A DNA stretch of 64,000 bases from a virus. Below the pieces are notes generated by a model. That model was not told the DNA's origin. It made no database searches and saw only the letters and a program-made list of their open reading frames with translations. The stretch is from positions 1-64,000 of the IMG/VR virus record IMGVR_UViG_3300042923_000281; one strand, written 5' to 3'. Below, one piece after another: positions 16,498 through 26,117 of this stretch (position 1 is its first letter; the number at the start of each line of letters is the position of its first letter). Both the position numbers and the translations under genes were made by a program.

Positions 16498-19400
16498 ATG
16501 GCAAAGAAAGATGTCGATTTGGACAATCTCGACCTCGACGATTTCGACTTTGACATCCCTGAGTGGAAGTCTGATACCGACATCGACGACAGTTCGAGAT
16601 CTCCCGTAGACCGAGTCACCAAAGGCGCTATCTCCGGGATTAAAGATGAGCTGACCAGCAAGAATGCCTTGCGCAAAGCCTTGACTCTGGCTTTGCCCTC
16701 GGGCTATGGCTTGGCCGCAGACACCATTGAGAACGTCGCAACCGACGCACGATCGCTATACGATAAGGTGACTGGCGACTCGCCGCAACTTGTTCGTGGT
16801 AGTAAAGCGTTCGGTCGTAAAGCCATGCAGTTGGTGGGTAACAAGCTTCTGACCAAGAAGGCTTCGGACCGCCTCAACTCTGCACTGGAAGATGACGACG
16901 ACAGCCCTGTTAAATCAGCGGCCCAATACCGTAAGGAACAAGAAGACAACGACCTCGCCCAGTTGGCTGAGATCTTCAAGGCCAAGACTGGCGCAGATGA
17001 AGAGCGTTTGAAGAAAGACGCTGCTGACAAGCTGGAAGATAAAGCCCTCGACCAGGTTCGCTTCAAGTCCAACATCCAAGTCCTGACTGCTATCAACCGC
17101 TCCATGGCGCGGATGGTTGGCTATCAAGACAAGATCACTGCCAAGTACCAGCAGAAGATGCTGGAACTCAACTACCGTCAGTTTGCGACTCAAAAGCAAC
17201 TGCTGGATGTGATGGCAGAAGCCACCCAGAAGCAAGCTCAGATCCTTGAAGCCATTCGCCACAACACCGCGCTCCCTGAGGCAGTGAAGATCCGTGGCAG
17301 TGAGATGTTCAAGCAGATGGCTCACCAGCGTCTGATGGGGAAAGGTCTCAACACCATCTCCAACTGGTCGCAGAACTACACCAAGCAGATCATGGACAAC
17401 GTCCAAGGTTTGGTTCAGGGTGTGGTTCAGCCGCTGACTGAAGCCCAAGGCATGACCGAAGGGATGGACATCGACAAACACGAGATGGGTGGTCGTGTTG
17501 TAGGTTCGATGATCGGTTCTGGCATCCGTGATCAAGCGTCGATGCACATTGCACCGTGGCTGAACAAAAGCAAGACCATTGCCAAAGGCGGTGAGATCCT
17601 GCGTAACAAGTTCACCGGGCTTCCACAGAAGGTCAACGAGTACGCACAGTCTGAAACCCAAGGCACTGGCTTCAAGTCTGTCATGACGCAGATGTTCAAA
17701 ACCTTCTTGCCGCAGTTCTCTTTGGACTCTCGGCCGGGTGGTGAAAGCGTCGACAAACTGGATGAGATTGGCACGTTCGACAAGATTGCTCGTCGTTCCC
17801 TGATCGAGATCATCCCGGGGTACCTGTCTGAGATTGCTCACTGGTCCAAAGTGGCAGTCACTGGCGAGAAGGATTCCGAGAAGCAAGTCTACAACGTGGT
17901 CCGTGGTGGCTTTACGTCCCAAGGTGAAAACCTGAAGGATGTGGGTCGTCAGATCATGAGCCGTTCGGAACGTGATTCGCTTCGTACTGCCGCTGATGAT
18001 TTCATCAAGCAGATCGGTGGCGACACCATGTCCTCCAAGGCCCAGCGTGCCCTCAAGAAGAAATTGCTTGACGAGCTGGCCAACGGTCGTGACCTTGTAC
18101 CTAAACGTCTGGTCGATCCTGCCGAATACCCTAACGTTGACGTTGGGATTGTGGATGAGATCACGTCTCTGATTGCGGACACCTTCAACCTGGATTACAA
18201 CGGTAACCAGCAAGATACCTCCGCTGAAGGCGCTGGGCGATTCAACGATATCCGTGACAAGTTCCTGAGCATGGCCAGTATGATCCCCGCTGCTGGTGAT
18301 CGTATTCGCATCTTGGGCGATGTCCTCGGCAAAGACTCCTTGCGCAAGCTGGGCTATGTTGAGCGTCAAGGCCGTGACGACCGGATCAACTACGACAAGA
18401 TCTGGGGGTCAGTACTCGATGAAGATGACGAAGACGGCGCAGGCGGAGCTCCGCAAGGTGGCCCGGATGCTGATAATCTCGGTGGTAAGCGTTCTAATCG
18501 TGGTTCTCGGTCTTCTAAAGGTCGTCGCGATCTTTCCCGTCGTGCTGATCGAGCTGATCGCATGGGGGGTGCTCGGAATTCGATCCGACAAGGAGCCTCC
18601 GGCCTAGAACAGTACCTGGGTGACAAGTCGACCCTCATTACCCTCATCACTCAGTCGCGTGACTTCCATTCGGAAACGGTGGAACTGCTCAAGCAACTGG
18701 CAGCCTGTGGTTGCAATCACGGTGAAGGTGGTGGGTCGCGTCAAGGCCGTCGGGTCGACTGGGACAAGGTGTCGAAGCGCCTGAAGGCCAAAGGCACTCA
18801 GGCTCAGTCCTGGGGGCAGGAGAAGTTCAAGCTGGGCCAAGAGAAGTACGGCACGGCTAAACAACTCGCCACGGACATCTGGATTCAGGGTGAAGATCAC
18901 CCACGCCTGCAAGAAGCCAAACTGAAGGCAGGTGAGTACCGCGACAAGGCCACCAACGAGGTGATCAAGAAGTGGGAAGACATCCAGGGTGACGTGGTCG
19001 ATCTCAAAGGTCGCACCGTAGCCCGTTATAACGAGATCATGGATGAAGGCGTTATTGCGGACTATAAAGGAAAGGTCAAGTCTACCTTTGCTGAGAAGTT
19101 CGGCAAGCTCAAGAACAGCGGTGCAGGTCTGTGGGCAGCCGGTGCTATCACTGGCGGTCGTAACCAGCTCAGCAAGATGGGCGGTGCTCTCAAGGACATG
19201 AAGGGCACAGGCGGGGCCAATGAGTTCATCGACAACCTCGGTCGTCGAGTGTCTGATAAAGGCGCCTCGGTCTCGAAAGAGCTTCAGCAACAACGTCGTA
19301 AGTTCAAGCCTCGTGTTAAACGCATGATGTCTCGATTCACTGGCGGTAAGGTGGGGGCGGATGTCACCAGCGAACTGACCGGCGATCAAGAACAAGACAT

Positions 19401-22400
19401 GCTGACCCTGACGCTTCGTTCTGTGCAGTTGCAGTACGAAACCTTGAAAGAGGTCACCAAGGAAAAGGTGCGTAAGGGTTCGTTCATGGAGATCAACTCC
19501 AAACGAGACGAGATGCTGAACAAAGCCAAGGAAATGGCGAAAGAGAAAGGTCAAGCGGTCCAAGGGTTGTTTGGTAAAGCAGGAGGTCTTGCCGGCCTCA
19601 TGGCAATGCTGAGCGGCAAGAAGGGCGGTCAAGACGAGGAAGATGGTGAAGGTGGGGGCGGGATGATGGACGGCCTCATGGACATGTTCGGCGGAGGCGA
19701 AGAAGGGAAGAAGCGCCGCGGCGGACGCACTGCTGCTCGTCGTGCAGGCCGTGTGGGCAGATTGGGCAAGATTGCCAACTGGGGTGGACGTACACTGGAC
19801 AAGATGGGTACTGCTGGTAAGATCCTGAAAGGGGGTTTGAAGGCAGGCAAGGGCGTGGCCAAACTCGGATGGTGGGGCGCTAAAACCGCCGGTCGTCTGG
19901 GGATGGGTGCGTTGCGGTTGGGCGGCAGTATCTTGACCAACCCTCTGACCCGGATGGCAGCAGGCTTCGCTGGCCGTATGGCCATGGGTGCTCTGCTCGG
20001 GGCTGCTGGTCTTGTCTCGGCACCAGTGCTTGCAGGTATCGCGGTTGTAGGCGGTGCTATTGCAGTCGGTGCGTACATCTACAGTCGCAACAAGGATAAG
20101 TTGCCTCCACTGACTCGTCTTCGCATGGTTCAGTACGGGATCAAACCCAAGACTGACAGCGATGAGCTGAAGACCCTGTTGGAACTGGAGAAGATCTTCG
20201 TTTCGCAGACTGCGGTCGACTCGGAAGGTAAAGCCACGGTTAACTCCCAAGGCCTGCCTCAAGACAAGATCATGCAGCTGTTCAAGATCGACACCAGCAT
20301 CCCAGCAGAAGAGAACGAAACGTACGGGCGACTGATCAAGTACCTGACGGGTCGTTTCTCCGCTGTCTTCCTTCAGCACGTCTCCAACATGCACGCCCTA
20401 ACCAAGTCCATGGACCTGAGTCAAATCGACGCCAAAGTAACCGGTAAGGCTGCAATGGGCTTCGTCGACAAAGTTGCGATGGCTGATCGTCAGGAAGTCT
20501 TCAATGCCATGGTCGGTCCTTTCGAGGACGAGAAACTGGACATGGACTCCGGTGACGTGAAAGACACCGTGGAAGAAGTCAAGGGAGAAATCCAGGAGTA
20601 CATCAATGAAAACAAAACCGGGCAGGAAAAGGCCGACCAGAACATGGTCGATGCTGTGGCCGCTGCTGGTGGGATCAGTGCTGCTGCTGTTGCTAAAACC
20701 GCAGCCAATGCTGATCGGCAGTCAGGCGCGAGTACAGCTGCCACGAAGCCATCCGGCGCTGGTATTGGCGTAGAAGCCACCAGCAAGACCGCCAGCGTTG
20801 CAGAGACTGTGGCTCAGACCAATGCATGGGCGGTGAAGGGTGCGGGTATCGGTGGTGTCGTTGCTGCGGCTTACATGACGACCGGTAACCGGGACGGTGA
20901 GATCGACGATGGCAAACCTGTTCGGTACCGTGTCTACGGTCTGACAGAAATGCTGATGATCAAAGTCGGTCAGTTGGACAGACTGGAGGGGGCTCTGTTC
21001 CCGATGGTCACGTACGACAACGAGAAGCAGGCGTTCTTCAAAGACCCAAGTGCTGCGTACGCCATTGCGGAGGCTTTGTTCTCCCCGATTGGTGCAGAGG
21101 CTGATGCGGTCTACGTCTGGTTCTACCGCCGGTTCATGCCAACGTTCCTGACATTCTGTTCTTCGGTACGTGCGCGGGCTAACATTGACGCCAAGGATGC
21201 TGCTGAACGTCTGAAACCGCAAGACCTGTTGGAAGTCCTGAGGGAAACCGCTAACGCCCGTGATAACGCCGGTATCTCCGTGTGGGATATTTCGGAGTCG
21301 CCATGGCCGGGCTACTACCTCAACGATGATGAAGAGACCGTCAAGGAACCTCTTTACATGCTGTCCACCAAAGTCAAAGACAAAACGCTGACCGAGAACG
21401 CTTCGGCGGTCGCAGCGCAAGTCCGAGACAAGGATGGCAAGATCATCGAGCAGGACGCCACCCAAGTCAACCGTCCTGCTTCGGCAGATGGTCAGGGTGG
21501 TCAATCCGCAGGCTCCGGTGGTCCTCAAGGCGGGAAGGAAGAGCAAGGCGTATTCTCCAGCATGTGGAGCGGCATCAAGTCCGTCTTCGGTGGTGGGGAA
21601 GAAAGCAAGGCTCCTCAGCAAGGCAACGTCAGTGCGTCCGGTCAACCGTCTAACGGTGCTTCTGGTCCAACGACCATGACACCGGGTACGCCACTCACTC
21701 ACCCGGGTGGTGGTTCAGGCGGTAACATCAACGACGTGCCAGCACCTACCGGTGATGGTTGGGCGGCTACACGCGCCACCTTGATGTCGGCGGCGAACAT
21801 GGTAGGGGTCGACCCTAATCTGGCAGCGTCTATTGCCGGTGTGGAATCGAACTTCAAGCCTAACGCCATTCCGTACAAGAACCCACGAAACCCAGGCGCA
21901 GGGGTTCTCTCCTCCGCAGCGTCGTTCTACCAGGTGATTAAAGGCACTTGGAAGTCGCTCATGGGCAAGTACGGTGCGAAGTACGGGATCAACCCGAACA
22001 CCACTCAGCATGACCCTCGGGCTAACGCCTTGCTGGGCCTTGAGTACATCAAGGAAAACATCGACGTCATCAAGAAGGTGAAGAGTAACGTCACGGATAC
22101 AGACGTCTACCTCGCTCACTTCCTGGGACCGTATGGAGCCAAGCGCTTCCTGTCGGCCCCTCCTGGTGATCCGGCGATCAACCACGTTGGTCCTGAACAA
22201 GCTGCGGCGAACCCGTCTATCTTCTACGATAAGAACAGGAACCCTCGTACCGTAGCAGCGGTGTATAACGACTTCGATGGGAAGTTGCAGAAGCACCGTC
22301 AAGCTGATGCCATGCAAATCGCCAGTTCCATGAAAGGTGGTGCGCCAATGGCAGCAGGCGGTCCGGATACCTCGGCCGCAGGACCTTCCACCGCAGCAGA

Positions 22401-22863
22401 AGAGCAAGCAGCCCCGCAATCGAGCTTGGCAGCCACTGGACCGTCTGTACCGTCCATGGTGAAACCGGCCGATGGAGGCACACCAAATACTGTGGCTGAA
22501 AGCCCAGCTAACGCTGACACGGCCGGGATGGCGGATAAAGCGGACGCCCGTCAAACGCAGAACACCACTGCGTCCTTGGCGATGGCGGCTAAAACGGCTG
22601 AGGTTCAAAGTTCCAGTCAGACCGCTGCGAACACCAACACCTACGGTGGCGCAGACAAGATGATGAGCCGTCTGGTTGAAGTCAACGAGGGTCAGCTTGA
22701 ACAGTTGATCTCCTTGGTGGAATTGATCAGGAACGGGGGTACTACGATGCCGAACGCTGCTCAAGGCGCTGACACGCCAAAGGTAGCCCAGACAACGCAG
22801 AACCCATCGATCAACACCCCTAAAGCTGCAAACAAGGGGACGGTCTCAGTCGGTCGGGTGTAA
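16498..22863 (+). CDS. Giant virion protein with lytic transglycosylase domain, 2121 aa
   Basis: Starts MAKKDVDLDNLDLDDFDFD, a very acidic N-terminus, then long coiled-coil-like charged helices. A Gly/Arg-rich segment is followed by a hydrophobic stretch near residues 1165-1190 (LAGIAVVGGAIAVGAYIY). Linkers are rich in Gly, Ser, Ala and Gln. Near residues 1760-1930 lies a transglycosylase domain with catalytic Glu1783 in AGVESNF, then SSAASFYQVIKGTW and VYLAHFLGPYGA. It is probably a tail or injected protein that cuts peptidoglycan at genome entry. A protein of this size lies beside the virion RNA polymerase genes in phiKZ (gp181), which supports the assignment. Confidence 0.85.
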   Translation: MAKKDVDLDNLDLDDFDFDIPEWKSDTDIDDSSRSPVDRVTKGAISGIKDELTSKNALRKALTLALPSGYGLAADTIENVATDARSLYDKVTGDSPQLVRGSKAFGRKAMQLVGNKLLTKKASDRLNSALEDDDDSPVKSAAQYRKEQEDNDLAQLAEIFKAKTGADEERLKKDAADKLEDKALDQVRFKSNIQVLTAINRSMARMVGYQDKITAKYQQKMLELNYRQFATQKQLLDVMAEATQKQAQILEAIRHNTALPEAVKIRGSEMFKQMAHQRLMGKGLNTISNWSQNYTKQIMDNVQGLVQGVVQPLTEAQGMTEGMDIDKHEMGGRVVGSMIGSGIRDQASMHIAPWLNKSKTIAKGGEILRNKFTGLPQKVNEYAQSETQGTGFKSVMTQMFKTFLPQFSLDSRPGGESVDKLDEIGTFDKIARRSLIEIIPGYLSEIAHWSKVAVTGEKDSEKQVYNVVRGGFTSQGENLKDVGRQIMSRSERDSLRTAADDFIKQIGGDTMSSKAQRALKKKLLDELANGRDLVPKRLVDPAEYPNVDVGIVDEITSLIADTFNLDYNGNQQDTSAEGAGRFNDIRDKFLSMASMIPAAGDRIRILGDVLGKDSLRKLGYVERQGRDDRINYDKIWGSVLDEDDEDGAGGAPQGGPDADNLGGKRSNRGSRSSKGRRDLSRRADRADRMGGARNSIRQGASGLEQYLGDKSTLITLITQSRDFHSETVELLKQLAACGCNHGEGGGSRQGRRVDWDKVSKRLKAKGTQAQSWGQEKFKLGQEKYGTAKQLATDIWIQGEDHPRLQEAKLKAGEYRDKATNEVIKKWEDIQGDVVDLKGRTVARYNEIMDEGVIADYKGKVKSTFAEKFGKLKNSGAGLWAAGAITGGRNQLSKMGGALKDMKGTGGANEFIDNLGRRVSDKGASVSKELQQQRRKFKPRVKRMMSRFTGGKVGADVTSELTGDQEQDMLTLTLRSVQLQYETLKEVTKEKVRKGSFMEINSKRDEMLNKAKEMAKEKGQAVQGLFGKAGGLAGLMAMLSGKKGGQDEEDGEGGGGMMDGLMDMFGGGEEGKKRRGGRTAARRAGRVGRLGKIANWGGRTLDKMGTAGKILKGGLKAGKGVAKLGWWGAKTAGRLGMGALRLGGSILTNPLTRMAAGFAGRMAMGALLGAAGLVSAPVLAGIAVVGGAIAVGAYIYSRNKDKLPPLTRLRMVQYGIKPKTDSDELKTLLELEKIFVSQTAVDSEGKATVNSQGLPQDKIMQLFKIDTSIPAEENETYGRLIKYLTGRFSAVFLQHVSNMHALTKSMDLSQIDAKVTGKAAMGFVDKVAMADRQEVFNAMVGPFEDEKLDMDSGDVKDTVEEVKGEIQEYINENKTGQEKADQNMVDAVAAAGGISAAAVAKTAANADRQSGASTAATKPSGAGIGVEATSKTASVAETVAQTNAWAVKGAGIGGVVAAAYMTTGNRDGEIDDGKPVRYRVYGLTEMLMIKVGQLDRLEGALFPMVTYDNEKQAFFKDPSAAYAIAEALFSPIGAEADAVYVWFYRRFMPTFLTFCSSVRARANIDAKDAAERLKPQDLLEVLRETANARDNAGISVWDISESPWPGYYLNDDEETVKEPLYMLSTKVKDKTLTENASAVAAQVRDKDGKIIEQDATQVNRPASADGQGGQSAGSGGPQGGKEEQGVFSSMWSGIKSVFGGGEESKAPQQGNVSASGQPSNGASGPTTMTPGTPLTHPGGGSGGNINDVPAPTGDGWAATRATLMSAANMVGVDPNLAASIAGVESNFKPNAIPYKNPRNPGAGVLSSAASFYQVIKGTWKSLMGKYGAKYGINPNTTQHDPRANALLGLEYIKENIDVIKKVKSNVTDTDVYLAHFLGPYGAKRFLSAPPGDPAINHVGPEQAAANPSIFYDKNRNPRTVAAVYNDFDGKLQKHRQADAMQIASSMKGGAPMAAGGPDTSAAGPSTAAEEQAAPQSSLAATGPSVPSMVKPADGGTPNTVAESPANADTAGMADKADARQTQNTTASLAMAAKTAEVQSSSQTAANTNTYGGADKMMSRLVEVNEGQLEQLISLVELIRNGGTTMPNAAQGADTPKVAQTTQNPSINTPKAANKGTVSVGRV

Positions 22864-22870
22864 CTACGAG

Positions 22871-22908
22871 AGGTGAGTGGGGTGATCCCTGCTCACCTTT
22901 TCTTTTAT
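22871..22908 (+). terminator. Rho-independent terminator
   Basis: AGGTGAG and CTCACCT with an inner GGG/CCC pair form a stem followed by TTTTCTTTT, directly after the giant virion gene. It would reduce read-through into the next plus-strand gene. Confidence 0.75.
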
Positions 22909-22921
22909 CAGAGGTCAAGAC

Positions 22922-24997
22922 ATGGAAAACATTCTGGATGACAGCTGGGTAAAATCATCGTTCCTGCTGCCCTCCGATCAGATCATGGGTGGTAACCAGG
23001 CGGCCATCAATCGCATCTACTCCACGTCGATGCAGAAGGCTACTGATACGACCCTGGGTGGTAACTTCGTCATTAACCCACTGCCTCAATTCACGCGTTA
23101 CTGTGACCTGAAGCACAACATCCTCACCAAGCCTGAAGCCCGCGGTAAGAACACCTTGATTCCAAAGGTAAGTCGTTCTACGGGTACCAGTGCGAACTCG
23201 ACCAACGGCATGGGTCGGGTGTACAGTGAGAAGTTCGACGACAACATGCAGGTGGTCCACTTCCGGTGTGGTTATCCGCAGTTCAACAGCTTGACTTCGT
23301 TCTATGCCAACTACTACTCGATCCCCGCTGCCTCGATGGCACGTTCGGGTCGGGCCCCTGGGTTCTTCTATTCCTTGGGCTGGGCCGTTGGCTCGGTAGC
23401 CACCATTGGTCTCTTGCCGTTCATCATGGCCGGTAAGGCGATCAAGTTCTTCCTTCGTCGTCCTGCGTCGAAGTACTATTACCTCAAGCCGTCGATGCTG
23501 CCTTACTGGGGCGCTGTAAGCTCGATGGTCAACGCCATTGCTGCCAACATGGGCATCATCCCTCGACCTATCTACGAGGGCGCTAAGGCGCTCTACGAGA
23601 AGGAGAACGGGATGGATCAGACTGACGTCGATGCGTACCACCGTTTGATCCCGTCTATCTACCGTGCGAATGGCGGTATTGACGTGTTCGCTGTGGCTCA
23701 GCGTGGACAGAAGCTGGTTAACCATCGCCGGATGCTGTTGGACAAGCAGTTGAACAAGATCACCAACAAGGCTGAGATGCGTGCTGCATTCCAGAAACGC
23801 TTGTACGGTGAAGACATGGGCGACGTGTACGCCATTGTCAACAAGATCGACACCAGCTACGAAGCCTACGTGGACATCTGGAAGAACTCGGAGATGATGG
23901 GTCAGATCTCTGAAGCCGACACCAAGAACGAAGCGGTGGTGGAGAAGACAGGTCGTCTGGACGAAGGTCTGTGGGAGCGCACCAAGGCAGCCTTCAAATC
24001 TGAAGCCTCCATGGCCTCGGAGTTCATCAGTTTCCGTGTTGACCACACCGGTACTCAAACCGAGTCGTTCAGTAACGGCACGAAAGAGCCTTCCATCCAA
24101 GGTCAAATCAACGGCATCTCGGCATCTGCCCGTGAAACACGCTTCAGTATGTTCGATGGTAACATTGAAGGTTCTGGTATCGTTGCGGGTGCGTTGGGGG
24201 CCGTGAAAGACTTTGCATTGGGTGTGGGTCAAGGGATTGGTATTCAGGGTCTGGCGCAGTTGGCCGGTTCGGCGTACGTGGACATCCCGAAAGTCTGGGA
24301 CAGTTCAAGTGCTGAATTCAACAAGCTGTCCTTGAACATCCCTCTGCGTTCTCCGTACGGTGATCCACTGTCTCGGTTGCAGAACCTGATCCTGCCGATG
24401 TGTTGTCTGTTTGCCATGTCTGTTCCTCTGTCGACCGGTAAGCAATCGCACACCGCACCGTTCTTGATTGAGTACTTCGCTCAAGGCCGTGCTCACTCTC
24501 GGCTGGCCATTGTGGACAGTCTCACCATCACACGGGGTGTGGGTGACGTAGGGTGGAACAACACCGGTGGTTTCTTGGGTGTGGACATCCAACTTGGTTT
24601 GCTGGACTTGACCAACGCGGTCAACATGCCTCTGAATCCTGCGTTCGAGATCTCTGACCGGGTTATCCAAGCAGCGGGCTACGGCGTCGGTGCAGGCATT
24701 TCTTGGCTCGGGGGTGGGACAGCCTCCACGGGTGGTGAAAACGGCGTAGCGGTCTCCTCAGCCATGCTGGGCTCCACTTACGACGACGATAACAACTACA
24801 CGGACTACTTGGCCATCTTGGCAGGCATTCCGCTGGAAGCTGAAATCAACGGCCTACGCAAATGGGCAGTTCGATTGGCACGTCAACAGGCAGCGTTCGA
24901 CGACATGAAGTCGCCAGAGCGGATGTCCATGTGGGCGATGTCGGGAATGGCAGGCGAGGTCTGGAAAAGTCTCGGTCAAGCTACCGATCGTCAGTAA
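22922..24997 (+). CDS. Virion structural protein, 691 aa
   Basis: Starts MENILDDSWVKSSFLLPSDQ after an AGAGG ribosome-binding site. It has a hydrophobic stretch at about residues 152-172 (LGWAVGSVATIGLLPFIMAGKAI) and glycine-rich segments around 425-450 and 585-610. The rest looks beta-rich. No enzyme motif. It follows the transglycosylase-bearing virion protein, as a second virion gene does in phiKZ-like phages, so a tail or DNA-ejection component is the likely role. Family assignment rests on position and general composition. Confidence 0.75.
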   Translation: MENILDDSWVKSSFLLPSDQIMGGNQAAINRIYSTSMQKATDTTLGGNFVINPLPQFTRYCDLKHNILTKPEARGKNTLIPKVSRSTGTSANSTNGMGRVYSEKFDDNMQVVHFRCGYPQFNSLTSFYANYYSIPAASMARSGRAPGFFYSLGWAVGSVATIGLLPFIMAGKAIKFFLRRPASKYYYLKPSMLPYWGAVSSMVNAIAANMGIIPRPIYEGAKALYEKENGMDQTDVDAYHRLIPSIYRANGGIDVFAVAQRGQKLVNHRRMLLDKQLNKITNKAEMRAAFQKRLYGEDMGDVYAIVNKIDTSYEAYVDIWKNSEMMGQISEADTKNEAVVEKTGRLDEGLWERTKAAFKSEASMASEFISFRVDHTGTQTESFSNGTKEPSIQGQINGISASARETRFSMFDGNIEGSGIVAGALGAVKDFALGVGQGIGIQGLAQLAGSAYVDIPKVWDSSSAEFNKLSLNIPLRSPYGDPLSRLQNLILPMCCLFAMSVPLSTGKQSHTAPFLIEYFAQGRAHSRLAIVDSLTITRGVGDVGWNNTGGFLGVDIQLGLLDLTNAVNMPLNPAFEISDRVIQAAGYGVGAGISWLGGGTASTGGENGVAVSSAMLGSTYDDDNNYTDYLAILAGIPLEAEINGLRKWAVRLARQQAAFDDMKSPERMSMWAMSGMAGEVWKSLGQATDRQ

Positions 24998-25008
24998 AGC
25001 GGCATAAA

Positions 25009-25032
25009 GGCCAGGGGCAACTGCCCCTGGCC
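25009..25032. terminator. Bidirectional terminator
   Basis: GGCCAGGGGCA and TGCCCCTGGCC form an 11-bp stem with a 2-base loop between two convergent genes. It is flanked by CATAAA and CTATG as in the other strand-switch hairpins. Confidence 0.8.
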
Positions 25033-25041
25033 CTATGTCCG

Positions 25042-26049
25042 TTAGGTCAGTGTCGTGACCATTCGAGGGAACTGTTTGCGGATGACTTCTTCCACGCTCA
25101 GTTCTGGCACAATCGGCGCTGCAATGGCGTAACGACCCAACACCGCGTGCAATTCAAACAACTGCAAGGCGTCTTGACTGGCAATGGTCAGGTTCGTGAA
25201 GTCCACGATGCGCTGATCAGGTCGCCGGTCGTACATGTACCAGTTGGCATCCAGTCGAGACAGAGTGTCCACCAGGTCATTACAGTAGGCCTCACGGGTC
25301 ACTGTCAACTCAGCGGGCATCTTGAACTGTTGCAGGAACGACTTGATGAAGTCAGGCTTGGTAGACATCACCACATCGGGCGTCATCTCCTTCAAGAGTT
25401 CCTTGACCGCTTCCAATGAGCCTGAAGTGGAGACCATGGGCACACTGTAGATCAACGCTTGTTGATAGACAGCCGGGTCAATGTACTGCTTCACGTCACC
25501 AATGTACTGGTACTGGCCGTACTCGATGGATTTGGAGATCGCTGAACCGAAGACCGCAGACTCAAGCCCTAGGTTAACGTAACTGGCCCATTTCTCATTG
25601 CCAGTCAGCTCACCCAACAGAGAAGTCAGTTCACCGTAGTTGGTCAGGTCACTGGGATCGCCGTATTGCAACCGACCAAAGAGTTGTTCACCGGTCCCTT
25701 TGATCTTGCTGACGGTTTCAGGGTTCAGGTCAATGAACTCAGCAGCCTTATCGAAGATGCCGTTACCAGCGGTCTTCAGGATACCCATCGTACTGGTGCC
25801 GAACATCCCGAGACCTGCCTCGAGCATCTGCTTACCGGTCGCGCCAGACTTCTTGGCACTGATCAAGCTCTGGATGCCCGTGGCAATCCCTTGACGACCC
25901 CCAAGGCGATCGTAGACGTTCTTAGCCCCGTCTTTGGCTGCGTCGTAGATCTTGTTGATGGGGCGGGAGTTTGAGATGTCGTAGGAGTCTGCCGCCTCGA
26001 GCTTCTCAGTTTTGTCCGTCTTAAAGAACGGGGTGGAAATCAAAGACAT
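25042..26049 (-). CDS. Hypothetical virion-type protein, 335 aa
   Basis: I chose ATG 26049 (MSLISTPFFKTDKTEK) because an earlier in-frame ATG at 26088 lies inside the terminator hairpin of the upstream gene and has no ribosome-binding site. The protein has glycine-rich amphipathic helices in the first half (e.g. LGGRQGIATGIQSLI) and a helical C-terminal half. No recognised motif. The setting, facing the virion genes, hints at a structural role. Confidence 0.75.
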   Translation of the reverse strand: MSLISTPFFKTDKTEKLEAADSYDISNSRPINKIYDAAKDGAKNVYDRLGGRQGIATGIQSLISAKKSGATGKQMLEAGLGMFGTSTMGILKTAGNGIFDKAAEFIDLNPETVSKIKGTGEQLFGRLQYGDPSDLTNYGELTSLLGELTGNEKWASYVNLGLESAVFGSAISKSIEYGQYQYIGDVKQYIDPAVYQQALIYSVPMVSTSGSLEAVKELLKEMTPDVVMSTKPDFIKSFLQQFKMPAELTVTREAYCNDLVDTLSRLDANWYMYDRRPDQRIVDFTNLTIASQDALQLFELHAVLGRYAIAAPIVPELSVEEVIRKQFPRMVTTLT

Positions 26050-26086
26050 GTCGGCCTCGGACAAAGAAAAAAGAAAGAGGGAAGTC

Positions 26087-26108
26087 ATGAGGACCCGAAG
26101 GTCCTCAT
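26087..26108 (-). terminator. Rho-independent terminator
   Basis: ATGAGGACC-CGAA-GGTCCTCAT followed on the minus strand by a long pyrimidine tract (CCCTCTTTCTTTTTTC). Classic stem, tetraloop and U-rich tail after the gene ending at 26118. Confidence 0.85.
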
Positions 26109-26117
26109 GCGATCACA

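Noticed and set aside
18604-20394. Long minus-strand open frame of 596 codons inside the giant virion gene
   Set aside because: Antisense shadow: odd composition, no start signal, and the opposite strand has clear protein features.
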